Assembly (NCBI RefSeq): GCF_031846305.1
Contig: NZ_JAVRHY010000009.1
Coordinates: forward strand, 62,001-126,000
Direction: 5' to 3'
DNA: 64,000 bases
Source of the DNA: Spectribacter acetivorans
GTDB taxonomy: Bacteria > Pseudomonadota > Gammaproteobacteria > Nevskiales > Salinisphaeraceae
Positions 44,309 through 53,101 of this stretch are shown here, in pieces. Within the stretch, counting starts at the first letter, position 1; each line of letters opens with the position of its first letter. The position numbers and the translations under genes are program-made. Below the pieces are notes generated by a model, which searched no databases, was not told where the DNA came from, and saw only the letters and a program-made list of their open reading frames with translations.

Positions 44309-44635
44309 ATGAACAAGCCCCTTGTGATGATCAGCCTGGCCACCGCACTGACCGCAGTGCCGGCCTTCGCCGACCGGGACACCCTGGACGCGGCGATCGG
44401 CGGCGGGCTGGGCGGTGCGGCCGGTGCCGCCATCGGTAACGAGATCGGCGGGCGCAACGGCGCCATTCTCGGTGGTGCCGTGGGCGCTGCCGGCGGTGCC
44501 GCGATCAGCACCGACCGCCGCGATGACTATTACTACGATGACCGCGGACGCTACGACGACCGTCGCTACTATCGCGATCGCGCCCCCCGCGGCGGCTTCT
44601 GCCCGCCCGGTCTGGCCAAGCAGGGCCGCTGCTGA
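44309..44635 (+). CDS. glycine-zipper outer-membrane or periplasmic protein
   Basis: This 108-residue protein has a signal peptide (MNKPLVMISLATALTAVPAFA). A glycine-zipper follows (AAIGGGLGGAAGAAIGNEIG then GGRNGAILGGAVGAAGGAAI), as in 17-kDa-antigen-like and YMGG proteins. The remainder is Asp/Arg/Tyr-rich (DDYYYDDRGRYDDRRYYRDR) and ends with FCPPGLAKQGRC. AGAGGA lies 8 bases upstream of the ATG. Probable envelope protein of unknown role. Confidence 0.78.
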   Translation: MNKPLVMISLATALTAVPAFADRDTLDAAIGGGLGGAAGAAIGNEIGGRNGAILGGAVGAAGGAAISTDRRDDYYYDDRGRYDDRRYYRDRAPRGGFCPPGLAKQGRC

Positions 44636-44644
44636 TAGTGACCG

Positions 44645-45121
44645 CTATTTCTCGATCACCTGGCCCCGGTAGACGATGCGTCGCCGCGGGCCGGGTTCGG
44701 CATCGTCGGACGGCGGCGCCGATCGCGGCACCGCCACCCCGCGGTAATAGCGGCCGCCATCTTCCGCCGGCGCCGGCGCCGCGGCCGGTTCGTGCGATTC
44801 GGCGTAGGTGTTCATCGCTTGGATGAAGGCGTTGCCCGACAGCGGCAGTTTCAGGCAGATGACCCCCGTCGGCGCATCCGGCTCCCCCTCCTCGTGCCGT
44901 CCCGCCACCAGTGCCACAAGATGGTGCAACTGATCCGGCCCGCTGAGTTCGATGATTTCGCGACCGAGCGGCTGCCGCGTGTCCACGATCCGCAACTGCG
45001 CCAGTTCCGGCGCCACGTAGGCAAACTCGGCATTCAGGTGGGATCCGAAGGCCGATAACAGGCCGCGGATGAGTCGTTCCTCCTTGGGTTCGCAGGCAAT
45101 GCAGCAAACGGGGATGGACAT
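44645..45121 (-). CDS. hypothetical protein with two YRG motifs
   Basis: This 158-residue soluble protein begins MSIPVCCIACEPKEERLIRG. It has no signal or membrane segment. Its disordered, proline- and alanine-rich second half carries two related motifs, RYYRGVAVPR and IVYRGQVIEK (last residues), reminiscent of short DUF4278-type YRG segments, but the resemblance is weak. It is convergent with the glycine-zipper gene and divergent from the isomerase-like gene. Function unknown. Confidence 0.65.
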   Translation of the reverse strand: MSIPVCCIACEPKEERLIRGLLSAFGSHLNAEFAYVAPELAQLRIVDTRQPLGREIIELSGPDQLHHLVALVAGRHEEGEPDAPTGVICLKLPLSGNAFIQAMNTYAESHEPAAAPAPAEDGGRYYRGVAVPRSAPPSDDAEPGPRRRIVYRGQVIEK

Positions 45122-45280
45122 GGTGACGACGCTTCATCGGAAGGTGCCGTGAATATCCAGCAAGAAACATGCCTCGGCGCCAGCATCAGCCGCCGTATCG
45201 AGCCGGAAGAAAGGTGGGGAAAATCGCCGCCATTGCTGACAAAATAAAACCACAAGAACGATACAGGGGGAGATGCAGCC

Positions 45281-45763
45281 ATGGACCGACGACAGCGCAG
45301 GATGGTGGGCCACGGCGCCATCGTGATCTTCATTGCCCTGGTAGCGGGCTTCGGCCTGGCCACCAGCCTGGTGGGCGGCCTGGAAATCTTCCCGGGCACC
45401 ATCCTCCAGATCAGCCTGCCCGGTGACGGCGCCGCCTGGGCGCGGGCCCACGTGGGTGGCCTGCTCAACGGCCTGCTGGTATTCGCTGGCGCGGTGCTGA
45501 TTCATGTGATGCGCATCCCGGAACGCCCGGCCTTCCACCTGGGCTGGATGTTCGTGGGCACCGGCTACGCCAACACCATCTTCTACTGGGGTGCGCTGTT
45601 CGCCCCCAGCCGCGCCCTGACCTTCGGCGACAACCGCTTCGGCGACACCAACATCGCCGGCATCATCGGTCTGCTGCCGGCACTGGTGTTCGCGTTCGTG
45701 GCCATGGCCGCGATGGTCATCCTGATGGTGCAGGCGTTCGGGCGCGCCACCGCGGATCGCTGA
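45281..45763 (+). CDS. styrene-oxide isomerase homologue (StyC family)
   Basis: This 160-residue protein has four membrane helices. It matches the styrene-oxide isomerase pattern: GHG near residue 10, GGLEIFPGTI (residues 32-41), WARAHVGGLLNGL (53-65), GYANTIFYWGALF (95-107), and ALTFGDNRFGDTNIAG near 111-126. In the studied StyC enzyme the equivalent His and Asn of the WARAH...N segment and a Tyr near residue 103 bind haem and substrate; here H57, N63 and Y102 are at those places. The known reaction is the Meinwald rearrangement of an epoxide to an aldehyde. There are no styrene monooxygenase styA/styB genes here, so the substrate is unknown. The flavoprotein gene follows after two bases. 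Confidence 0.85.
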   Translation: MDRRQRRMVGHGAIVIFIALVAGFGLATSLVGGLEIFPGTILQISLPGDGAAWARAHVGGLLNGLLVFAGAVLIHVMRIPERPAFHLGWMFVGTGYANTIFYWGALFAPSRALTFGDNRFGDTNIAGIIGLLPALVFAFVAMAAMVILMVQAFGRATADR

Positions 45764-45765
45764 CC

Positions 45766-47094
45766 GTGGCCACCGAACAGCGGCAGACCGACTACCTCAT
45801 CATCGGCGCCGGGGCCATGGGCATGGCCTTCGCCGACGTGGTGTTCAAGGCCCGGCCCGATGCCCGCATCATCCTCGCCGACCGCCGCGACCGGGCCGGC
45901 GGCCACTGGCTGGACGCGTACCCGTTCGTCACGCTGCATCAGCCAGCGGCCTTCTACGGCGCGCCCTCGGCGAAACTGGGTGACGGCGGTGGCGACCTGG
46001 CCTCGCGCACCCGGATACTGGCCTATTACGAAGCGCTGATGAAGCGGTTCCTGGCCAGCGGCCGGGTAGAGTTCCTGCCCCAGACCGAGTACCGCGGCAA
46101 CGGCCAGCTGGTATCCGCGCTGGATGCGGAACGCCGCATCGAGGTCACCACCCATCAGCGCGTGGTGGACGCCACCTGCATGAACGTGGAAGTGCCGGCC
46201 ATGCGTCCGCCCCGGTTCGAGGTCGACCCGGCCGCCGCGCTGATCCCGATCAACCATCTAGCGGCCATCCGGCAACCCTGGGAACGCTACGTGGTGATCG
46301 GCGGCGGCAAGACCGGGATCGACGCCGTGCTCTACCTGCTGGAACGCGGCGTGGCCGCCGAGCGCATCCAATGGATCGTGCCCAACGACGCCTGGCTGTG
46401 GGATCGTGCCAGCATCCAGCCCGGCATCGTCGGGGCGGAACTGATGCGCATGACCCAGGCGGTGGTCGAGGCCGGGACCGTCGATGACGTGTTCCTGCGG
46501 CTGGAGCAGCAGGGCAGCATCATGCGCCTGGACGACACCGTCCGCCCGACCAAATGGCGCTGCGCCACCGTCAACCGCGACGAACTGGCCGCGCTGCGCC
46601 GCATCGACAACGTCGTCCGGCTGGGCCGGGTGGACGCGATCACCGCGGACGAAATCCGCCTGGAACAGGGCAGCCTCCCCACCGACTGCCGGACGCTGCA
46701 TGTCGACTGCACCGCCAACGGCCTGGCCCGGCTGGACCCGCGGCCGATGTTCGCGCCGGGCGAGATCGCCCTGCAGTCGGTGTTCATGTGCCAGCAGGTG
46801 TTCAGCGCCGCGCTGGTGGCCCGCATCGCCCTGCTGGACTTGAGCGACGATGATCGCAACCAGATCTGCCAGGTCGTCCCGCATCCGGAACAGGCCGGCG
46901 ACCTGCCCGGCTGCCTGAACATCAGCCTGCAGAATCTGCTGCGCGCCAACCAGCACTTTCCCTGGTGGCTGCGGCGCTGCCGGCTCAACCCGGTCGGTCA
47001 CGATTCGGTCTGGCGCTACTTGCAAACGGCTCGGACGGCGAAGCGCCTGCAGGCGGATGCCGAACGGGCGGTCGAGCGGCTGGCCGCAGCCTAG
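45766..47094 (+). CDS. FAD/NAD(P)-dependent oxidoreductase paired with the isomerase homologue
   Basis: This 442-residue flavoprotein starts at GTG two bases after the isomerase-like gene. It has an FAD Rossmann motif (YLIIGAGAMGMAFADVVF, about residues 10-27), followed by GGHWLDAYPFVTLHQP, as in flavin-containing monooxygenase relatives. A second dinucleotide motif (YVVIGGGKTGIDAVLYLL, about 165-182) follows. The canonical FMO or Baeyer-Villiger fingerprint is not seen. Tight spacing means co-translation with the epoxide isomerase, suggesting consecutive steps such as epoxidation then isomerisation; this is inference. Confidence 0.82.
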   Translation: MATEQRQTDYLIIGAGAMGMAFADVVFKARPDARIILADRRDRAGGHWLDAYPFVTLHQPAAFYGAPSAKLGDGGGDLASRTRILAYYEALMKRFLASGRVEFLPQTEYRGNGQLVSALDAERRIEVTTHQRVVDATCMNVEVPAMRPPRFEVDPAAALIPINHLAAIRQPWERYVVIGGGKTGIDAVLYLLERGVAAERIQWIVPNDAWLWDRASIQPGIVGAELMRMTQAVVEAGTVDDVFLRLEQQGSIMRLDDTVRPTKWRCATVNRDELAALRRIDNVVRLGRVDAITADEIRLEQGSLPTDCRTLHVDCTANGLARLDPRPMFAPGEIALQSVFMCQQVFSAALVARIALLDLSDDDRNQICQVVPHPEQAGDLPGCLNISLQNLLRANQHFPWWLRRCRLNPVGHDSVWRYLQTARTAKRLQADAERAVERLAAA

Positions 47095-47184
47095 TTCCAG
47101 CGAAGGACGGTCATTGCGAGTCGCCGAAGGCGGCGACGCAATCTCTCCCCGGATACGGCCCCGGGGCCCGGTCAACGGCCAGGA

Positions 47185-47667
47185 TCAGCCCGGCACCAGC
47201 TCGATCGCGGTCCCCACTTCCAGTTCGCCGGGCTCGCGCACGGTAGCGCGCACCCCGCCGAGATTCCGCAGGCCCGCCCGCATATCCGCCCCCAGCAGGC
47301 GCGACAGATAGCTGCAAGGCGGGCAGGTGCTCATCACCTCGAGTTCCACCTCGCCGATATACAGCACCGAGCCGATGGCCGCCTTCAGGTCGATGCCGGA
47401 TACCAGCAGGTTGCGCCGCATCACTTGCGCGGCGATGTCGGTGCCCAGCCGCTCGTTGCATTCGGCCACTGCCTCGGCCGCGATCAGCGACACCGGCCGC
47501 GACCCGGCCACCGCCGGATTGCGCGCGGAAAACGTGCCGCAGCGCCGGGCGTAACGGTCGCCCTCCAGCCCCGTCTCTACCAGGGCCCAGCAGCGCTCGA
47601 CCGACTGCATCGGCGCGCCCGCGTCGGGGGCGATGAAGATATCCAGCAGACGCGCCTGCTCGGTCAT
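47185..47667 (-). CDS. MOSC domain protein
   Basis: This 160-residue protein corresponds to a stand-alone MOSC domain, as in the C-terminal region of molybdenum cofactor sulfurases and YiiM-like proteins. Key features are SRPVSLIAAEAVAECNERLG, AAQVMRRNLLVSGIDL, and the cysteine-bearing CPPCSYLSRLLGADMRAGLRNLGGVRATV. It may handle molybdenum cofactor sulfur transfer or reduction of N-hydroxylated compounds. The ATG at 47667 is chosen over a TTG two codons upstream. Confidence 0.86.
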   Translation of the reverse strand: MTEQARLLDIFIAPDAGAPMQSVERCWALVETGLEGDRYARRCGTFSARNPAVAGSRPVSLIAAEAVAECNERLGTDIAAQVMRRNLLVSGIDLKAAIGSVLYIGEVELEVMSTCPPCSYLSRLLGADMRAGLRNLGGVRATVREPGELEVGTAIELVPG

Positions 47668-47851
47668 GGCCAACCGCTCCGTGTGGAAATTCGTTCGGCC
47701 ACCAGTCTAGCCCTGCATGGGAGCATTTCCACAATTCTTGGCATTCCCATTGTTTGTCTTGCCAGTATCTACCGGGCGTGCTACCAAAACCCGTGGCCCG
47801 GCCCTGCGGAGGCAGCCGGCCACCAGCAATCAAGCGAACAAGGAGGAGAGG

Positions 47852-48241
47852 ATGTCGGAACAATCACTCTACGAGCGCCTCGGCGGCGCCTATGCCATTT
47901 CGGGGGCGGTGGACGTGCTGATCGACCGCCTGCACGTGAACCAGACGCTCAACAACATGAACCAGGGCGTGAAGGATTTTCACGTCGAGCCCTACAAGGC
48001 CGGCTACAAGTTCATGGTCACCGCCTGGAGCATCGAGGTGACCGGCGGGCCGAAGTGCTACATCGGCCGCGACATGTTCGAGGCGCACAAGAACCTGGGC
48101 CTGAGTGAATACGAGTTCGACGTGACCGCACACGAAATTCGCAACACCCTGTACTCGGTCGGCGTGCCGTCCGCGGAAACCAACGAGTTCATGGACATCA
48201 TCGAGAGCTACCGCGGCATGGTGGTCGGCAAGGCTGCCTGA
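47852..48241 (+). CDS. truncated haemoglobin, group 1-like
   Basis: This is a 129-residue globin of the group 1 truncated type. It has the N-terminal SLYERLGGAYAISGAVDVLIDRL helix A/B pattern and the proximal histidine H79 in GRDMFEAHKNLGLSEYEF, ending in TNEFMDIIESYRGMVV. Such proteins bind O2 or NO; NO detoxification is common but not shown here. A very strong ribosome binding site (AGGAGGAGAGG) precedes the ATG. A long bidirectional hairpin follows the gene. Confidence 0.85.
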   Translation: MSEQSLYERLGGAYAISGAVDVLIDRLHVNQTLNNMNQGVKDFHVEPYKAGYKFMVTAWSIEVTGGPKCYIGRDMFEAHKNLGLSEYEFDVTAHEIRNTLYSVGVPSAETNEFMDIIESYRGMVVGKAA

Positions 48242-48247
48242 ACGGCT

Positions 48248-48283
48248 GCGTCACGTCCGGGCCGGGCTGCCCGGGCGTGACGC
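48248..48283. terminator. bidirectional hairpin terminator between convergent genes
   Basis: A 15-bp stem, GCGTCACGTCCGGGC (48248-48262) with GCCCGGGCGTGACGC (48269-48283), has one G-T wobble and a six-base loop. It lies between the truncated haemoglobin and the convergent crotonase gene, where it would terminate both transcripts. Confidence 0.7.
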
Positions 48284-48293
48284 GTGCCCCGGA

Positions 48294-49208
48294 TCAGTCC
48301 CGGCGCCAGGGCACCGCGACCGCTACCTCGTTGGCCGGATCAGGGCGCTGCGCCGACGGGGCCTGGGTGTAGTCGCCGAACGGGCCGTCGCGCGCGGTCA
48401 CCGCTGCACGCACGCCCTCGCGCTCGGCCTTGTCGATGAAGCTCAGGGCATCCGGCGTGTTGCGCATCAGCCCGTCCAGGATCGGGCCCAGCGTCTGGGT
48501 GCTGGCAAGGCCCATGTTCTCGTAGGCCTGGTTGACCATCAGCTTCATCGCCGCCAGTTGCGAGGCCGGGATCGAAGCCAGCTGCTCGGCCTGCGCCAGC
48601 ACCGTGTCTTCCAGCTCGGCGAACGGCACGGCCTGGTTGATCAACTGCACGTCCGCCGCCTCGCGGCCGGATAGCGGCTTGCCGGTCAGCGCGTATTCCT
48701 TGGCCTTCGCCAGCCCCAGCCGGTACAGCCACATGCCGGACAGATAGGCGCCCCAAATGCGCGAGTACGGCGTGCCGATGCAGGCATCGTCGGACGCGAT
48801 CACCAGATCGGCGCACAGCGCGGTGTCGCTGCCGCCGCCCACGCACCAGCCGTGGATCTGGGCGATCACCGGCTTGGGGCAGCGCCACATGCTCATGAAC
48901 TTCTGGGTGGGGGCGATCTGCGGCGCGGTGGCAAAGGCGAAATCCTTGCCCGCGTCCCAGCGGCCGTCGGTGGTGATGTAGTCATCCCAGTGCTCGAAAC
49001 CGCCGCCGAAATCGTAGCCGGCGCAGAAGGCCCGCCCGGCCCCGCGCAGCACGATCACCTTCACCGCGGCATCCCGGGTCGCCGTGTCGATGGCCGCCTC
49101 GAACTCGTCCGGCATGGGCGGGACGATGGTGTTCAGCCGCTCCGGCCGGTTGAGCGTGATGGCGGCGATCGGGCCGCGGGTTTCGTAGGCAAGCGTTTCA
49201 AAGGCCAT
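48294..49208 (-). CDS. enoyl-CoA hydratase/isomerase (crotonase) family protein
   Basis: This is a 304-residue crotonase-fold protein. It has the two oxyanion-hole regions GAGRAFCAGYDFGGG (about residues 57-71) and QIHGWCVGGGSDTALCADLVIASDD (about 115-139). The catalytic glutamates of true hydratases are not obvious; in the second site the pattern is GTPYSRIWGAYLSG. A hydratase, isomerase or other crotonase reaction is possible. It is convergent with the haemoglobin gene. Confidence 0.87.
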   Translation of the reverse strand: MAFETLAYETRGPIAAITLNRPERLNTIVPPMPDEFEAAIDTATRDAAVKVIVLRGAGRAFCAGYDFGGGFEHWDDYITTDGRWDAGKDFAFATAPQIAPTQKFMSMWRCPKPVIAQIHGWCVGGGSDTALCADLVIASDDACIGTPYSRIWGAYLSGMWLYRLGLAKAKEYALTGKPLSGREAADVQLINQAVPFAELEDTVLAQAEQLASIPASQLAAMKLMVNQAYENMGLASTQTLGPILDGLMRNTPDALSFIDKAEREGVRAAVTARDGPFGDYTQAPSAQRPDPANEVAVAVPWRRD

Positions 49209-49524
49209 CGGCGTCACTAATCAGCGGGCAACCCGTCCATTGTGCCGCAACCGCGAGCGCCGGCGAGGCTCGTCGTAATTCGACATGCCGGCCATGCGGC
49301 GGGGCGGATTCTGCTGTCAGCATTTTCCGTCCGCCGTGTCGGCGCCCGCCCCGAGCCAATGACTACCAGGCGTTTGCGGTCGCCAGCCACCGCGCAGGCC
49401 AATACGCGTCGTCATCAAGTCGCCATGTTGCCGGGCCGATGCCCTTGTCAGGCACGACGGAACCGGGACCGCGCAACCGGATTCCAGCGGCCATCGCTCC
49501 AGTCAACACTGCACGGAATCGGCC
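49209..49524. other. 316-base region without a supported gene
   Basis: Open frames here are arginine/alanine-rich and carry no recognisable domain or ribosome binding site. It presumably contains divergent promoters for the crotonase gene and the secreted transglutaminase-like gene. No clear operator or hairpin was found. Confidence 0.5.
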
Positions 49525-50472
49525 ATGACCGCATCACACTTCGCCCGCCATCCTCGTCTGTCCGGCCTCGGTCTGCTGCTGGCGCTGACGCTTGTCTGGC
49601 ACTCCGGGGCCGACGCCGGCGAGGTCCGGGCGTCGAAAACCGGGCCGGCCACGGTGGCCCCGGGCCAGGAGGTCTGGCCCGGCGGCTGGCAAGCGCTGAA
49701 CAAGACGCTGGCCGGCAACGGCGAGTACCAGTTCAACGCCCGCTTCCACGACTTCGACGGCAACCCGGTAGCCATTAACTTCGACATGCCCGCCGCCTGG
49801 AGCCACGAAGCCGCCAGCGAATTCGGCGTGTTCCAGTCGGAACTGGACGCCATCGTCGAGCGCTGCCGCGCCACCACCGGTTGCGACCAGGCGGCGCTGG
49901 ATCACGAGATGACCCGCTACCTGCAGGCGCGCGGCGTGCGGGTGCGCCACATCAACGCACAGCACATGCGCCTGTCGGTCGACGTACCCGCGGTGGTCGC
50001 CCGCAACCGCGAGCGCGTCACCCCGGTGGCCGGGGCGTTACGCGACCTGGCCGCCCGGCACGGGCACGGCCATGAATGGACGCTGGAAGCCGCCATGGCG
50101 CTGGTCCAGGGCGGCATGGCCTACGGGCATCCGGCCGGCGTGGAGAACGGCCGCCGCATCATCGGCTTCTACCCGCCGCCGCGGGCACTGGCGGAGGGCT
50201 ACGGCGACTGCGACACCAAGGCCGCGCTGCTGGCCGCCATCCTCGGCAACCTCACCGACGCCGCCATCATCGGCGTCAAGGTGCCGGATCACTATCTGCT
50301 CGGCATCGCCGCCGAGCCGGCCCCCGGCCAGGCCTGGATCACCCACGAGGGCCGAAGCTACGTGCTGGTGGAAGCCGCCGGCCCCGCCGTGCGCCGGCCC
50401 GGCGACGTCTCCGACCAGACCACCTACGCCCTGAACAACCAGGCCATCCTGCGGATCGATCCGATGTTCTAG
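49525..50472 (+). CDS. secreted transglutaminase-like protein
   Basis: This 315-residue protein has a signal peptide (RLSGLGLLLALTLVWHSGADA). Near the C-terminus it has a papain/transglutaminase-like triad: C229 in EGYGDCDTKAALLAAIL, H256 in VKVPDHYLLGIA, and E283 in YVLVEAAGP. That is the arrangement of microbial transglutaminase-like peptidases. The N-terminal half (about 60-170) has no match. It would act in the periplasm or outside the cell. Substrate unknown. Confidence 0.72.
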   Translation: MTASHFARHPRLSGLGLLLALTLVWHSGADAGEVRASKTGPATVAPGQEVWPGGWQALNKTLAGNGEYQFNARFHDFDGNPVAINFDMPAAWSHEAASEFGVFQSELDAIVERCRATTGCDQAALDHEMTRYLQARGVRVRHINAQHMRLSVDVPAVVARNRERVTPVAGALRDLAARHGHGHEWTLEAAMALVQGGMAYGHPAGVENGRRIIGFYPPPRALAEGYGDCDTKAALLAAILGNLTDAAIIGVKVPDHYLLGIAAEPAPGQAWITHEGRSYVLVEAAGPAVRRPGDVSDQTTYALNNQAILRIDPMF

Positions 50473-50501
50473 GCGACGGCAACCACGCCCCGCAGGGTCG
50501 C

Positions 50502-50990
50502 CTACAGGTCCAGCCCCTGCCCCAACTGCGGAATCGGCACCGGCAGCGGATCCAGCCGCGGCACGATGTTCACCTGCGGCAGATCGGCCAGACCGGGCAG
50601 GGCCGATCCGTCCCCGCCGCCCAGTTCATCAAGCAGCGGCGCCAGCAGAGCCACCGGGGAATCCGGCAGCACGCGCGGCAACGGCACCGGCCCGTCGAAG
50701 AACACGAAATCCGCGTAGGCCAGCGGCAGCGTGACCAGCGGCGCGGCGCCCGACACCGTGTCCGAGGTGGCGACGCCAAGCGACGCCAGCGGCGTACCCG
50801 CCGTCGCGGCCACCGCGCCATCCGAGCCGGCCTGCAGCAACGTCGCGCCCAGCGCAGAGGTATCCACCACCGACAGGCCCGTACCACCACCAGTCAGCCC
50901 GTCGCCGAGCGGCAGTTGCGCCGCCACCGGACCACTCATCATGAGGACCAGCGCGCCCGCTGCTACGCTGATACCCGATCGTCTGTGCAT
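50502..50990 (-). CDS. secreted low-complexity protein of unknown function
   Basis: This 162-residue protein has a signal peptide (SGISVAAGALVLMMSGPVAA) and a mature part rich in L, P, G, A and D (for example LPLGDGLTGGGTGLSVVDTS and PLPVPIPQLGQGLDL). GGAG is eight bases before the ATG 50990. The composition resembles the secreted protein at 53102-53824. It is convergent with the transglutaminase-like gene. No family recognised. Confidence 0.65.
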   Translation of the reverse strand: MHRRSGISVAAGALVLMMSGPVAAQLPLGDGLTGGGTGLSVVDTSALGATLLQAGSDGAVAATAGTPLASLGVATSDTVSGAAPLVTLPLAYADFVFFDGPVPLPRVLPDSPVALLAPLLDELGGGDGSALPGLADLPQVNIVPRLDPLPVPIPQLGQGLDL

Positions 50991-51122
50991 GGCAAATCTC
51001 CGAGGTCTTGTGTGGGCCTCGAAGCATAACGCCGGCCTATGACGGGAACCAGAACAGCACGCACAACCCACGGCCGCCGCCACACCGGGCAGCCGTCATC
51101 TCGCATCAACACAGAGGGAACG

Positions 51123-51440
51123 ATGGACGACCAGACCCGCATCGAAGCCGAAGCCGCCGCCTTCCGCGGCCTGATCAGGCACCTGCAGCAACGCACCGAC
51201 GTGCAGAACATCGACCTGATGAACCTGGCCGGTTTCTGCCGCAACTGCCTGGCCAAGTGGTACCGCGCGGAAGCCGAGCATCGCGGCGTCAACATGGACT
51301 ACGAACAGGCCCGCGAGCGGGTGTACGGGATGCCCTATTCAGAGTGGAAGCGTCAGTATCAGGCGGAGGCCAGCGAGGAACAGACGCGGTTGTTCGAGTC
51401 GACGCAGGATGGCCACGCCGATACCCGAGGCGGCAACTAG
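51123..51440 (+). CDS. DUF1244 domain protein
   Basis: This 105-residue protein belongs to the DUF1244 family, recognised by NIDLMNLAGFCRNCLAKWYRAEA, the YEQARERVYGMPYSEWKRQYQ segment and the CRNC pair. The family is conserved in proteobacteria, small and probably helical, of unknown biochemical function. The ATG at 51123 is preferred over an upstream in-frame start because the conserved part begins here and AGGG precedes it. Confidence 0.85.
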   Translation: MDDQTRIEAEAAAFRGLIRHLQQRTDVQNIDLMNLAGFCRNCLAKWYRAEAEHRGVNMDYEQARERVYGMPYSEWKRQYQAEASEEQTRLFESTQDGHADTRGGN

Positions 51441-51476
51441 GGTACCGGCTGCTTCAGCAGTTCCGGCGGGGTCGCG

Positions 51477-51791
51477 CTAGCCTGCGTCCTCGTTGCACAG
51501 CACTTCGGCCTCGGCAACACCCTTGGACATGGCGAGGCCGGTTGCGGCAAAGCTGCTCCAGTCCTGCTTGCGGCCGTACTCACTGCTGGCGAACGAGTAA
51601 TTCTCGATGCCGCACACTTCGTCCGCCTCCTCCTTGAGCTTGACCTGCAAATCATCCTCGGTACTGAAGACATTGCCGTAAGCCGACACCTGATAGCGCC
51701 CCGGCCCAATTTCCTCGTGTTTCGCAATCGCGATGGAACATCCGGACAGAAAAGCCGCGCCTACCAACAGTAATGCAAGTCGTCCGATCAT
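51477..51791 (-). CDS. small lipoprotein of unknown function
   Basis: This 104-residue protein has a lipoprotein signal (MIGRLALLLVGAAFLSGC, lipobox LSGC). The mature part has two cysteines (EVCGIENYSF and EVLCNEDAG) and a YQVSAYGNVFSTEDDLQVKL strand-like stretch. GGAGG lies six bases before the ATG. It is convergent with DUF1244. No family recognised. Confidence 0.7.
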   Translation of the reverse strand: MIGRLALLLVGAAFLSGCSIAIAKHEEIGPGRYQVSAYGNVFSTEDDLQVKLKEEADEVCGIENYSFASSEYGRKQDWSSFAATGLAMSKGVAEAEVLCNEDAG

Positions 51792-51934
51792 GATTTCCTC
51801 CGAAACCCTGTTGCTTGTTCATATATGCAAGCGGTTATCGGCAGGAATAAAGCAACCATGATTACGTCAAAGCGGGTTTCGTTCCGAGCTTTGCAAGGCC
51901 GTTAGCATTCGGTGTCTAACGCCCGGATCACAGG

Positions 51935-52825
51935 TCAGGCCGCACCGCTTTCCGCCGCGAGCGAAACCTGCCGCCGCCCCCAGGCCACCAGCAATGCCCC
52001 GAACCCGAACATCAACACGCCGTAGACGGCGGACGGAATGGCGATCTCGGGGGAATCCAGCAGCGTCAGCGCCACCAGCAACCCGAGCGTGCCGTTCTTG
52101 ATGCCCACCTCGATGGCAATGGTCAGGGCGTCCCGCAACGCAATGCCGCTGAGGTAGCCGCTGGCCAGGCCGATGGCAATGCCGGCGATATTCAGGATCG
52201 CCGCCGCCGGGCCGGCCTGGGCCAGCAGACTCAGGATGTCGTCCCGGGTCTGATAGACGATGGCCACGATCAGCAGTGCCAGCACCAGCATGCCGAAGGC
52301 CCCCACGAAGCGTTCGGCGCTGGCGGCCAACGCCGGCCGGCGCGCCCGCAGCGCCATGCCGGCGGCAACCGGCAGGATCACGATCACGGCAAGCGTGACC
52401 ACCGTGCGCGCCACCGGCAGCCGCAGCGGCGCATCCGCGTCCAGCGTGGTGTAGAGATCCAGCGCCACGTTGGTGAACAGCGGCAGCGTCACGATGGTGA
52501 TCAGGCTGGCAATCACCGTCAGCAGAATCGACAACGCCACGTTGCCCTTTGCCAGGAACGTGAACACGTTGGACGTGGTGCCGCCCGGGCAGGCCGCCAC
52601 CACGATCAGGCCCACCGCGATCAGCGGCGGCAGCCCCATGACCTCGATCACCGCGAACGCAATCGCCGGAATCAGCAGAATCTGCGCCGCCGTCCCCACG
52701 ATCAGCGCCCGCGGCGCCAGCAGCACCTCCCGGAAATGCCCCAGCGTCAGGGTCAGCCCCATGCCGGCCATGATGATCATCAGCGAGATCGGCAGACCGA
52801 TCTCGATCAGCGGTGTCTGATCCAC
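51935..52825 (-). CDS. bile acid:sodium symporter (BASS) family transporter
   Basis: This 296-residue membrane protein has nine to ten helices. Signature parts are ACPGGTTSNVFTFLAKGN (about residues 78-95, crossover region) and TIAIEVGIKNGTLGLLVA (about 236-253), both typical of BASS/ASBT-fold sodium-coupled carriers. In bacteria these move organic acids or small precursors; the substrate is unknown. Confidence 0.9.
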   Translation of the reverse strand: MDQTPLIEIGLPISLMIIMAGMGLTLTLGHFREVLLAPRALIVGTAAQILLIPAIAFAVIEVMGLPPLIAVGLIVVAACPGGTTSNVFTFLAKGNVALSILLTVIASLITIVTLPLFTNVALDLYTTLDADAPLRLPVARTVVTLAVIVILPVAAGMALRARRPALAASAERFVGAFGMLVLALLIVAIVYQTRDDILSLLAQAGPAAAILNIAGIAIGLASGYLSGIALRDALTIAIEVGIKNGTLGLLVALTLLDSPEIAIPSAVYGVLMFGFGALLVAWGRRQVSLAAESGAA

Positions 52826-53029
52826 GGGTGTCTCCCTTGCTGCCGGCCCTGCTCATGCGTTGAACGCCGGTCAGTGTTATCAGCCGATTATCAACTCGCG
52901 ACAGTGTATGCGCGATTCGCTTTCCGACACGGCCGGCACTAGCGAGTCGCGTGTCGCTTGCAGACTAGCCGAGCAGCCAGAGGGCCGGCCATGGGCCCTG
53001 TCGCGAACGCGCAGGATCGCCGGTTAACG

Positions 53030-53049
53030 ACCGTTTGAACTTGAACGGT
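53030..53049. promoter_or_regulatory. inverted repeat upstream of secreted protein
   Basis: ACCGTT (53030-53035), eight bases, AACGGT (53044-53049) overlaps two direct TTGAAC hexamers. It lies 52 bases before the secreted-protein ATG at 53102 and may be an operator or -35 region. No adjacent regulator gene. Confidence 0.35.
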
Positions 53050-53101
53050 TGACTGGCGAGTGATACGACTGCACGCACTACTAATAAGCAGGAGGAGTCC
53101 C

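Noticed and set aside
49242..49778. Plus-strand frame of 178 codons upstream of the transglutaminase-like gene
   Set aside because: It overlaps the signal peptide region of the better-supported gene and its translation is Arg/Pro-rich without a domain.
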